DNA of 33,073 nucleotides, from positions 1-33,073 of the forward strand of contig JABFSL010000038.1 of the NCBI GenBank assembly GCA_013140605.1, written 5' to 3'. This document shows, piece by piece, positions 16,553 through 23,596 of the stretch. The position numbers were made by a program, and so were the translations under genes. The notes beneath the pieces were generated by a model. It had not been told where the DNA came from. It did not search any database and saw nothing but the letters and a program-made list of their open reading frames with translations. This DNA is from Anaerolineales bacterium (GTDB lineage: Bacteria; Chloroflexota; Anaerolineae; Anaerolineales; Villigracilaceae). Position 1 is the first letter of the stretch; every line of letters starts with the position of its first letter.

Positions 16553-18073
16553 CTACTGTGGTGAGAAGACATCAAGGTGTTCAAGAAGGGTTTTATTTTT
16601 TGCGATGGTTTTAATGCCAGTAAAAAGTTTGAAGTCTTTGCACTTACCGAATAAATTATTTCGATTGGATTGAATAGATTTAACAAGAGGATCTTTGAAG
16701 GCATATTTCTTTACGATAAACTGCTCCATTTTGTTGCTTTTTAAGAAATATAGTATCCAAATTATTTGATAGCGATTATCTCTTTCGTTGGATGCTAAAG
16801 CATGAAGATAATTTGCCAGATATTTTCCGATTTGGTCTGTATACCATACAGTGTTTGCTGAACGCATTATAGCCTCAATAACGCCGAGGATTTTTGGAAA
16901 TGACTTTATTCTAAGAGTAGCAAGCATCATTAGCAGGCTGATAATGTTTGGGACAGTTTTTTTACTGATAGCAAAATTTGGCTTATAGTCTTTTGTTACT
17001 ATATCTGCTAAGAAACGGTCAACAATGCCTGTTCCAGGGAATTCTCTGTCAGTTGCAATAACTGATAAGTAAACTTCCTTGAATTGTTTGTAAGTATATT
17101 CCTCTTTTGGCTTAGGGTTGGCAGCATGGTACTTTGACACCCAAGGTCTAAACAAGCCATCAGGAAGCCTGTCGATGGTGGTTTTTTCTGCACTTAAGTC
17201 AAGGTCGTATTCTCTTAGAGCATTTTGAAGACACTTAATGATAAATTTTGCATCACTTTCTGATTGGCAGAGAATTCGATAATCATCCTTGAATCGTACT
17301 GCTAAATACTTCTCTGGAGAATTAAGAGATTTTGAAAACAAAGTATCTACACGGGCAAGAAGCAATTCAGTAATAACATCTGAAACAGAAGGTCCAATTG
17401 CGACACCATTAGTATGGTCATCGTTAGAACGTTGAAATAGTCTGTCGATTCTGTTTCCGACTTGGTTATAGTCATGCCTTCTTTTTTTTGCTCGGATATA
17501 TGATTTGCCATGAAATGCCCATGATAAAGAGTGAGTGTAAACAGAAGGATAAAAGCTTTTGATGTCAGCCTTCACAAGATATGCATACTGAAAAGACTCT
17601 GACGAAACGTCGTTTTCTGCCATTTCTATAAACTCATAAATCATTCTTCCACTTCGGAGTTTTCCGATAGAGCCAGGTTGATTTGTATCCACTGGAATAG
17701 GAAAACTGTAAGAATGAACAAGGTTTTTTGAATTAAAGATTATTCTTAATATTTTTTTCCAGTTACGTGCAATTTCGTAAGCAATATCACAGTGAATCTC
17801 TGGATCAATAATACTGAATGTTCTATCAGCAAGATTGCTTTTTGGAAAATGTATTTGGGCTAAGTATGAACTTCTAGGAGAGTAATTGCCCTTTGAGCTA
17901 ATCGTAAAGTATTTTTTCCCATACTTTGGATAACGGGTGACATTAAAACAAGGCGGTAAGACATAACTTTCTGGATAATACCCATTCATCATTATCCAAT
18001 CGTAAATATCTTTTTGTTTTAATTTTCTTGTAAATTTAGCAGTTCTTTTTGTATGCTCTGAAGGTTTAGACAT
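16553..18073 (-). CDS. Reverse transcriptase of the Abi/UG (defence-associated) type
   Basis: The 506-residue protein has the reverse transcriptase palm. Motif A is LVKADIKSFYPSVYTHSLSW with catalytic D170. Motif B is NGVAIGPSVSD (222-232), with GP where group II intron enzymes read PQG. Motif C is RFKDDYRI with D263-D264. A motif D Lys is in SAEKTTI (about 297). There is no intron maturase X or HNH domain and no retron VTG block. Residues about 340-506 are predicted all-helical, as in class 1 UG/Abi reverse transcriptases, which carry a helical-repeat C-terminus. Family members (AbiA/AbiK, DRT types) give phage resistance, some with a nearby non-coding RNA. The exact subgroup cannot be set by eye. 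It is A+T-rich, unlike its neighbours. Confidence 0.85.
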   Translation of the reverse strand: MSKPSEHTKRTAKFTRKLKQKDIYDWIMMNGYYPESYVLPPCFNVTRYPKYGKKYFTISSKGNYSPRSSYLAQIHFPKSNLADRTFSIIDPEIHCDIAYEIARNWKKILRIIFNSKNLVHSYSFPIPVDTNQPGSIGKLRSGRMIYEFIEMAENDVSSESFQYAYLVKADIKSFYPSVYTHSLSWAFHGKSYIRAKKRRHDYNQVGNRIDRLFQRSNDDHTNGVAIGPSVSDVITELLLARVDTLFSKSLNSPEKYLAVRFKDDYRILCQSESDAKFIIKCLQNALREYDLDLSAEKTTIDRLPDGLFRPWVSKYHAANPKPKEEYTYKQFKEVYLSVIATDREFPGTGIVDRFLADIVTKDYKPNFAISKKTVPNIISLLMMLATLRIKSFPKILGVIEAIMRSANTVWYTDQIGKYLANYLHALASNERDNRYQIIWILYFLKSNKMEQFIVKKYAFKDPLVKSIQSNRNNLFGKCKDFKLFTGIKTIAKNKTLLEHLDVFSPQ

Positions 18074-18080
18074 TATCCCT

Positions 18081-18200
18081 CACTAGATAATGATTTGGTT
18101 TTGCAGGCTAACTAGTGTTTATACTGCCACTATCCGTATAACTGACTATAGACGGCGTGTTCCGTCTAATCGCCTAATTCATTTAGGATGTTAGGCGGTG
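18081..18200 (-). ncRNA. Candidate structured leader / ncRNA upstream of the reverse transcriptase
   Basis: Three perfect inverted repeats lie in 120 bases just 5' of the RT gene: CACTAG/CTAGTG (18081-18086 and 18112-18117), TAGACGG/CCGTCTA around a 6-base loop (18149-18155 and 18162-18168), and CGCCTAA/TTAGGCG around 13 bases (18171-18177 and 18191-18197). Several defence reverse transcriptases need an RNA encoded beside them. Strand and extent are inferred from the RT orientation and a possible upstream promoter. Confidence 0.4.
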
Positions 18201-18202
18201 AA

Positions 18203-18229
18203 AGATTAAAACCAGTACTGTCTAGTCAA
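18203..18229 (-). promoter_or_regulatory. Possible promoter for the RT leader
   Basis: On the minus strand TTGACT (18224-18229) is followed after 15 bases by TAATCT (18203-18208). The spacing is short. If used, transcription would start near 18196, and the leader would include nearly all of the three hairpins. Confidence 0.25.
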
Positions 18230-18302
18230 TCCTTGATATTTTACAGATAATCACCTCTTGAGTCATCTGTCATTTGTCACCAAAAAACAGGCGGTCAAGC
18301 CT

Positions 18303-19865
18303 CTACAAACTTGACCTTCTCTTCCGCAAAGCCCTATCATCGCGTCCCTTAAAGATCAACAATACAAAAGGAATATTTCCCAGCCAGCCTAAAAACTCCG
18401 CCCACAAATGTTCCAATCCTTTGGGTTCGCGCGGCAAAGACATGGCGGGTGTGAAATCCACCACTCGTTCGTCAACGCGGAAGGTATATCGTCCCGTTTT
18501 TTCGATCTTTGGATCTTCTGCCAAAAAGCTTCTTAACTGTTCGCGTTCCTCGGGCGTGAACCACTGCGGCAGGCCTGAAGTCGCTTTGAATTTGCAAACC
18601 AGCGCAAGGTCTTGCAATAATTTTCTGTGTTCCTGCGAGAGCTTGTTTTCCTTCGTTTCAAAATATGCGATATCAGGGTCAACGTGTACCAACGGTTGCA
18701 GCCATAACCTGTTAAGCGAAGTGCGTATCGCATTCCTTGTGCCTGGTACAGACGGGTTGTATAACAGGTTCGCATCGCGATAACTTTCCCACACATTCGA
18801 AACGTCAGGCCCGACCCGTATCGCGTCACATAGCCCGATGGCGGGCAGAATGGGTGTGCCGCAAGTCAGGAAGAATGCGTCCGCGCCCATGGCTTCCCGC
18901 ATCAGGCGCAATGACTCGCGGTACGCGGCTTCACGCGGCATGTCCTTGTAGCGTTTTCCCTTCAACGCGCCCCCATATAAAAAGTCCAGTTTGAGATAGT
19001 CAAAGCCCCAGGCGCGGACCTGCTTCATGAGGGCAACCAGCCATGAGCTTACGTCAGGATGCGTGGTATCGAGCGCGTATAAATGTTCGCCCCAGTTGAA
19101 TCCCGCCGAGGTGAATCCTCCGCGCCCATCATGTAAAAACCAATCGGGATGTTCACGAACCAATCGTGATGATTTAACAGCGATCAAAGGCGCGAGCCAC
19201 ATGCCCGCTTTTCGTCCCGTCGATTTGATCCGATCTGCCAGCGCGTTCATCCCCGATGGAAATTTTTCATTCACTTCCCAATCGCCAATGCTGACCTGCC
19301 AGCCATCGTCCACTTGCAAAACGTCGAAAGGCAGATCGTTGAGACCGTCAAAAATTTTATCCAAAATAATTTCATCAATGGTTGTATACAGGCTGTACCA
19401 TGAGCACCATACACGCGGCGCGTGATTCTTTTTTATTTTTCCAAGATGATTCCCCAACCGTTCGGCATACTCAGCGAAGACGGCATCTTCCTGCCCATAA
19501 GCAATGAACCACTCCCCGGCATCCGCCTCATACCGCCCTGATAATTGATCCTCGACGAGAAACACATGTGAGTCTGTGGCAAGCGCGCCAAGCAAAAGTA
19601 TGTTTCCATCCGCAAACTCCACTGCGCCCAGCCATGAACCGTTGGGATTCTTGTCATAAGCAAATTCTGCATTCATTTGTAAAGGATGAAAGATGGCAGG
19701 TTTTTGTATGGGCAGGGGCTTTAGATTTGTCCACGCCGCCAGCGACCAGGATTGCCATCCGTGCCGATAATACTGTACTGGTGTTGACGGTAATTTGATC
19801 TGTAATTCTTTGGCTTTTATTATTTTGGAACCGTTTTGAATTTCGTTAAATTGAATGAGTGTCAT
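18303..19865 (-). CDS. GH36-family alpha-galactosidase-like glycosidase
   Basis: The protein (520 residues from this start) is a GH36/GH-D clan glycoside hydrolase that should release terminal alpha-galactosyl residues in the cytoplasm, as no signal peptide is seen. An N-terminal beta domain contains YRHGWQSWS. The TIM barrel has VWCSWYSLYTTI, LQVDDGWQ, WLAPLIAVKSS, and FDYLKLDFLYGGAL with the likely nucleophile Asp (KLD). The likely acid/base Asp is in RVGPDVSNVW. The frame extends to ATG 19964, but the extra 33 residues look unrelated, and GAGG lies about 11 bases before this internal ATG; the start remains uncertain. It appears to stand alone, and substrate specificity is not decided. Confidence 0.85.
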   Translation of the reverse strand: MTLIQFNEIQNGSKIIKAKELQIKLPSTPVQYYRHGWQSWSLAAWTNLKPLPIQKPAIFHPLQMNAEFAYDKNPNGSWLGAVEFADGNILLLGALATDSHVFLVEDQLSGRYEADAGEWFIAYGQEDAVFAEYAERLGNHLGKIKKNHAPRVWCSWYSLYTTIDEIILDKIFDGLNDLPFDVLQVDDGWQVSIGDWEVNEKFPSGMNALADRIKSTGRKAGMWLAPLIAVKSSRLVREHPDWFLHDGRGGFTSAGFNWGEHLYALDTTHPDVSSWLVALMKQVRAWGFDYLKLDFLYGGALKGKRYKDMPREAAYRESLRLMREAMGADAFFLTCGTPILPAIGLCDAIRVGPDVSNVWESYRDANLLYNPSVPGTRNAIRTSLNRLWLQPLVHVDPDIAYFETKENKLSQEHRKLLQDLALVCKFKATSGLPQWFTPEEREQLRSFLAEDPKIEKTGRYTFRVDERVVDFTPAMSLPREPKGLEHLWAEFLGWLGNIPFVLLIFKGRDDRALRKRRSSL

Positions 19866-19970
19866 CAGTTGGGTGGCCTCAATTACTTTGAAGAATTGTT
19901 TTATGGTAGGCGAGCATAATACTCGAATTAACTTTGGTTGGGTAGGTGACATTGGTTTTGCCATTTAGAT

Positions 19971-20113
19971 ATGGCTTTCTCAAAGTCCGATTTATGTCGC
20001 TCTGAAGGAGCGTGTTCGCCGCGACTGAAGAGTCTCTTAGCCGTGGTGGTGACCCTTTGCTTCGCTCAGGGCGACATGTTGCGGTTTTGTCAAGCTACTT
20101 TGAGAAAGCCATA
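19971..20113. mobile_element. MITE-like element with 17-bp terminal inverted repeats
   Basis: TATGGCTTTCTCAAAGT (19971-19987) and its exact complement (20097-20113) bound a 143-base element with no gene. Both ends finish in TA, as expected for a TA target duplication by IS630/Tc1-mariner-type transposases. Inside are a CGCTC/GAGCG hairpin and the inverted copy of the 27-base motif from 11711-11737. It lies between the divergent GH36 and Lrp genes. Confidence 0.75.
20051..20077. repeat. 27-base interspersed motif, inverted copy inside the MITE
   Basis: This is the reverse complement of 11711-11737 with one mismatch. Its presence within a mobile-looking element and alone at the other site suggests the motif spreads independently or that the other copy is a decayed element. 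Confidence 0.65.
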
Positions 20114-20138
20114 GGTTTTGCGATTTTGACCATTTCCC

Positions 20139-20167
20139 TTGACGACTAAAAGGCCGTAAGGTATAGT
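20139..20167 (+). promoter_or_regulatory. Sigma-70-type promoter for the first Lrp/AsnC gene
   Basis: TTGACG (20139-20144), a 17-base spacer and TATAGT (20162-20167) give a near-consensus promoter. Transcription would start near 20174, leaving a leader of about 29 bases. Confidence 0.7.
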
Positions 20168-20202
20168 TGTATTGTAACTTTCGGAAACAATATGGATAAC
20201 CT

Positions 20203-20706
20203 ATGTATGAATTTGACATAAATGATATAAAAATCGTCAATTTGTTGCTTGAAGATGGCCGCATGTCCGCTTCTGAAATATCCCGCCGCATGGGAGATAT
20301 TTCAGAACGGTCGATCCGCTATCGCATTGACCGCATGATCGATGATGGGGTGATCCAGATCAGTGCAGTGGTCAGCCCGGAAGCGCTCGGATTTAACATC
20401 AAGGCTGATGTCTGGCTGGAGGTTGAATCAGATATGATCCTTGAAGTGGCGAAGAAACTGGCTGTGTTCGAGAATGTCACATATGTAGCCTGCGGTATTG
20501 GTCAGAACGATATTAGCATTCAAGTTGTTGCGAAAGACACGGCTGAGATCTATCATTTTGTAACGGAGACCGTCCGCAAAGTGGCAGGGGTCCGCAAGAC
20601 AACCACTTCCATCGTGCCGATCATTCTCAAAGATGTGTACCAGTGGCGGGTCCCGGAACGGATCGCAAAAGAACTTGCTGAAAGTAAAGCCACATCATCT
20701 ACATAG
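20203..20706 (+). CDS. Lrp/AsnC family transcriptional regulator
   Basis: The 167-residue protein has an N-terminal winged helix-turn-helix (about residues 5-60; NLLLEDGRMSASEISRRMG then SIRYRIDRMIDDGVI) and a C-terminal RAM ligand-binding domain with VACGIGQNDISIQVVA (about 95-110). Such proteins form octamers and respond to amino acids or related compounds. It is the first gene of the aminotransferase/polyamine cluster and is likely to control it, with a candidate operator 21 bases after its stop. A second, distinct family member is at 31066. The ligand is unknown. Confidence 0.9.
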   Translation: MYEFDINDIKIVNLLLEDGRMSASEISRRMGDISERSIRYRIDRMIDDGVIQISAVVSPEALGFNIKADVWLEVESDMILEVAKKLAVFENVTYVACGIGQNDISIQVVAKDTAEIYHFVTETVRKVAGVRKTTTSIVPIILKDVYQWRVPERIAKELAESKATSST

Positions 20707-20726
20707 TGCCGCATAATTTAATAACC

Positions 20727-20743
20727 TGGAAATATATTTTCCA
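20727..20743. promoter_or_regulatory. Candidate operator upstream of the first aminotransferase
   Basis: TGGAAA and TTTCCA are 6-base inverted arms around TATAT, an A+T-centred palindrome of the size bound by Lrp/AsnC proteins. It lies between the regulator and the aminotransferase it may control. Confidence 0.35.
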
Positions 20744-20815
20744 TTCGCAATTTCCATAAAAAATTTACTCATTGACGATACAGGTAATAATTAATCCAAC
20801 AGGAGAAATTAATTT

Positions 20816-22114
20816 ATGTTCGGTTCAAAGACGCAATCTTTACAGAAACGCGCACAGAAAGTTTTGCCTCTGGGGGTAAATTCAAATTTCCGCTTTTGGG
20901 GTGACGACATCACGCCTTATGTGGAAAAAGCAAAAGGCAGCTATTTATGGGATGTGGACGGAAAAAAATATATCGATTATCGCATGGCCTTCGGGCCTAT
21001 TATTTTAGGCCACGCTTATGATGAGGTCGATCAAAAAGTAATTGATGAAATTAAGAACGGCGTGCTCTTCGCGATGACAGGGGAATTGGAAGTAGCAGTT
21101 GCCGAGATGATCGTCGAGATGTCACCCGCAATTGATATGGTACGCATGGCTTGTTCTGGAACCGAAGCCACCATGCATGCCATCCGTGTTGCGCGTGCCT
21201 TTACCGGGCGCGATTTGATTCTAAAGTTCGAAGGTAATTATCACGGGATGCATGACCATGCCTTATGGTCAACCTACGCACCCGTTGAATCTTATGGCAA
21301 TCGCCGCAGTCCCATTGCCATTCCTGGCTCGTCTGGCATCCCAAAAGCAATGCGAGAATTTATCATCACGCTTCCGTTCAACGACTTCGAAGGCTTCGAG
21401 CGCGTCATGCGTTCGTATGGTGAGCAGATTGCGGCGGTAATCACTGAACCCTGTCAGGGCAATTGCGCGGCCATCAATCCGCAGGATGGATTCCTCGAAC
21501 TGATCCGCCAGCGAACGGAAGAGCATGGCTGCGTTTTTATTTTGGATGAAGTAAAGACTGGATTCCGAATCGCAAACGGCGGTGCACAGGAATACTACAG
21601 TCTCAAACCTGACCTGGTCACGTATGCAAAAGCTTTGGGCAACGGTTACCCTGTGGCAGCCTTCGGCGGCAGGCGCGAGATCATGTCCATTATTGGGCAG
21701 GGCGTGGCGCAAGGCGGGACTTATACAAATAACAAGCCTGGAATCGCGGGTGCTTATGCCACCTTGAGTTTATTGAAATCCAAACCGATTTTGAAGACAA
21801 TCGAAAAACGCGGAAAACGCCTGATGGACGGCTTGAAGGAAATCTTCGAAGAGAACGATATTCCTGTCGTCATGACAGGCTATCCCGCAATGTTCTCGTT
21901 CTCATTAAATATAGACTCTCTCACCTGTCAACGTGAATGGGCGAAGAGTGACCATGACCTATATATCGAATTGGCAGATAAAGCCATTGCGCGCGGAGTC
22001 ATGCCAGACCGTGACGCGCGTGAGCCGTGGTTCCTGTGTTATGAGCATTCAGACGCCGATATTGATGAGACGCTGAATGTATATGCGGAGATTGTGAAGG
22101 AAGTAAAAAGATAG
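20816..22114 (+). CDS. Class III aminotransferase, glutamate-1-semialdehyde aminomutase-like
   Basis: The 432-residue PLP enzyme has the HemL-like class III layout: GSYLWDVDGKKYIDY, MACSGTEATMHAIRVARAFTG (about residues 111-131), the cofactor Asp in FILDEVKTGF (D244) and the PLP Lys in YAKALGNGYPVAAFGG (K272). True HemL usually reads AKIIGGGxPVGA, and heme genes are absent nearby, so it is more likely an amine or beta-amino acid transaminase; the substrate cannot be read from sequence. The ribosome site AACAGGAGA is good. It lies between an Lrp regulator and another aminotransferase. Confidence 0.82.
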   Translation: MFGSKTQSLQKRAQKVLPLGVNSNFRFWGDDITPYVEKAKGSYLWDVDGKKYIDYRMAFGPIILGHAYDEVDQKVIDEIKNGVLFAMTGELEVAVAEMIVEMSPAIDMVRMACSGTEATMHAIRVARAFTGRDLILKFEGNYHGMHDHALWSTYAPVESYGNRRSPIAIPGSSGIPKAMREFIITLPFNDFEGFERVMRSYGEQIAAVITEPCQGNCAAINPQDGFLELIRQRTEEHGCVFILDEVKTGFRIANGGAQEYYSLKPDLVTYAKALGNGYPVAAFGGRREIMSIIGQGVAQGGTYTNNKPGIAGAYATLSLLKSKPILKTIEKRGKRLMDGLKEIFEENDIPVVMTGYPAMFSFSLNIDSLTCQREWAKSDHDLYIELADKAIARGVMPDRDAREPWFLCYEHSDADIDETLNVYAEIVKEVKR

Positions 22115-22159
22115 TCAAAGGTCGAAAGTCGAAGGTCTGTTGACTTTTGACCTTTGACT
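22113..22159. repeat. Inverted repeat on the aminotransferase stop codon
   Basis: Two 18-base arms (22113-22130 and 22142-22159) match at 17 of 18 positions; the outer ends are AGTCAAAGGTC and GACCTTTGACT. The left arm begins within the stop codon (22112-22114), and the right arm ends 18 bases before the next gene. There is no T-run, so it is not a typical terminator. Confidence 0.75.
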
Positions 22160-22177
22160 TTAAAACAAGGAGTAGCC

Positions 22178-23488
22178 ATGACAAATAAACTAACATCCAA
22201 AGAAATCGTTGACATGAATAAGGAATATACATTCTTCTCATGGTCGAATCAGGGACAGGTGAATCCGATTCCCGTCACCAGGGCCGAGGGTGTCTATTTT
22301 TGGGACGCAGATGGGAAACGTTATCTTGATTTTGCGTCCCAGTTGGTCAATGAGAATATCGGGCATCAACATCCAAAAGTGGTAAAAGCCATTCAAGATC
22401 AAGCCGCCATCTTGGCGTTTGTATCGCCGGGCATGGCTACTGAACCACGCGGATTGCTCGGCAAAAAACTTGCTGAGATCACTTCGGGCGATTTAAAGAA
22501 AACATTTTTCGCGTTAGGCGGCGCGGAAGCAAACGAGAACGCGATCAAGATCGCGCGTCAATTCACAGGCAGACATAAAATTTTGGCGCGCTATCGCTCC
22601 TATCACGGTGCGACTCACGGCGCGATTTCCCTCACTGGTGATTACCGTCGTTTGCCCGCTGAACCCGCGATATCCGGTGTTGTTCATTTCCTTGACCCAT
22701 ATTGCTATCGCTGTCCGTTTGGCTGGACGAAGGATACCTGTCATCGCGAGTGTATCAGTCATGTCGAAGAGGTGATTCAGCACGAAGGTCCAGATCAGAT
22801 CGCCGCGATTATTCTTGAAGGTGTGACAGGTACGAACGGACTCATCATCCCGCCCGATGAATACTGGCCGCGCATGCGCGAGATTTGCGACAAGTACGGT
22901 ATTGTATTGATCTCAGATGAAGTCATGAGCGGATGGGGACGCACAGGTGAATGGTTCGCCGTAGATAACTGGAACGTGACCCCAGATATTATCACCACCG
23001 CAAAGGGCATCACTTCTGGATATGTGCCGCTTGGTGCGGTGATCGTGCGCGAGCATATCGCAAAATACTTCGACAGCCACATGTTGTCCGCTGGCTTGAC
23101 GTATAACGGTCATGCGTTGGCGTGTGCTACTGCATTGGCTACGATTGAAGTCTATGAAGAAGAAAAGATATTCGAGAACGCAAAAAAAGTTGGCGCGTAT
23201 CTCGGTGAACAACTCGAAGATTTGAAGAAGAAACACCCTTCCATTGGCGATGTCCGTTATATCGGCTTGTTCACCGCCATGGAATTAGTCAAGAACCGCA
23301 CTACAAAAGAACCAATGGATTTGACTGCGCTCAAGAACTTCCTGGTTTCCAACGGTGTGTATGTGTTCAATTTCAAGAATGTATTGTTCATTGTCCCGCC
23401 GCTGATCATCACAAAGGAGCAATTGGATGAAGGCTTGAAAATGATTGATGAGGGGCTGGCTGAGTTGATGGATACGCAAGTAAATTAA
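22178..23488 (+). CDS. Class III aminotransferase, taurine/beta-alanine:pyruvate type
   Basis: The 436-residue PLP enzyme begins with FFSWSNQGQVNPIPVTRAEG, like taurine- or beta-alanine:pyruvate transaminases. FALGGAEANENAIKIAR is at about 111-127. The cofactor Asp is in ISDEVMSGWGRTG (D247) and the PLP Lys in TTAKGITSGYVPLGAV (K276). A four-Cys block, PYCYRCPFGWTKDTCHREC (about 174-192), could be a structural metal site, as in some relatives. The ATG at 22178 with AAGGAG upstream is preferred over an ATG 24 bases earlier. Beside a semialdehyde dehydrogenase, it may make malonate or succinate semialdehyde from an omega-amino acid; this is inference. Confidence 0.85.
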   Translation: MTNKLTSKEIVDMNKEYTFFSWSNQGQVNPIPVTRAEGVYFWDADGKRYLDFASQLVNENIGHQHPKVVKAIQDQAAILAFVSPGMATEPRGLLGKKLAEITSGDLKKTFFALGGAEANENAIKIARQFTGRHKILARYRSYHGATHGAISLTGDYRRLPAEPAISGVVHFLDPYCYRCPFGWTKDTCHRECISHVEEVIQHEGPDQIAAIILEGVTGTNGLIIPPDEYWPRMREICDKYGIVLISDEVMSGWGRTGEWFAVDNWNVTPDIITTAKGITSGYVPLGAVIVREHIAKYFDSHMLSAGLTYNGHALACATALATIEVYEEEKIFENAKKVGAYLGEQLEDLKKKHPSIGDVRYIGLFTAMELVKNRTTKEPMDLTALKNFLVSNGVYVFNFKNVLFIVPPLIITKEQLDEGLKMIDEGLAELMDTQVN

Positions 23489-23582
23489 ACACAAAGGACA
23501 CGAAGTACACAAAGGAAAATCTGGAAATGCCATCAGGTTGCGCTGTGCATCCAACCTTAGTGCCTTTGTGCCCTTCGTGTTT
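23487..23582. repeat. Imperfect inverted repeat, 'AAACACAAAGG' family, copy 2
   Basis: The arms lie at 23487-23515 and 23555-23582 and correspond to the arms of the element at 11139-11217. The left arm again starts inside the stop codon of the gene before it, and the right arm ends just before the ribosome site of the next gene. The element fills almost the whole gap. Confidence 0.8.
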
Positions 23583-23596
23583 AAAAAGGAGTGAAA

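Noticed and set aside
16553..18230. Retron or group II intron interpretation of the reverse transcriptase
   Set aside because: No maturase or endonuclease domain, no retron-type VTG block and no evident inverted a1/a2 arrangement; motif B GP and the long helical C-terminus fit Abi/UG enzymes better.
20816..22114. Assignment as hemL (glutamate-1-semialdehyde aminomutase for heme)
   Set aside because: The Lys region AKALGNG differs from the usual AKIIGGG, there are no heme genes nearby, and the context is amine metabolism.
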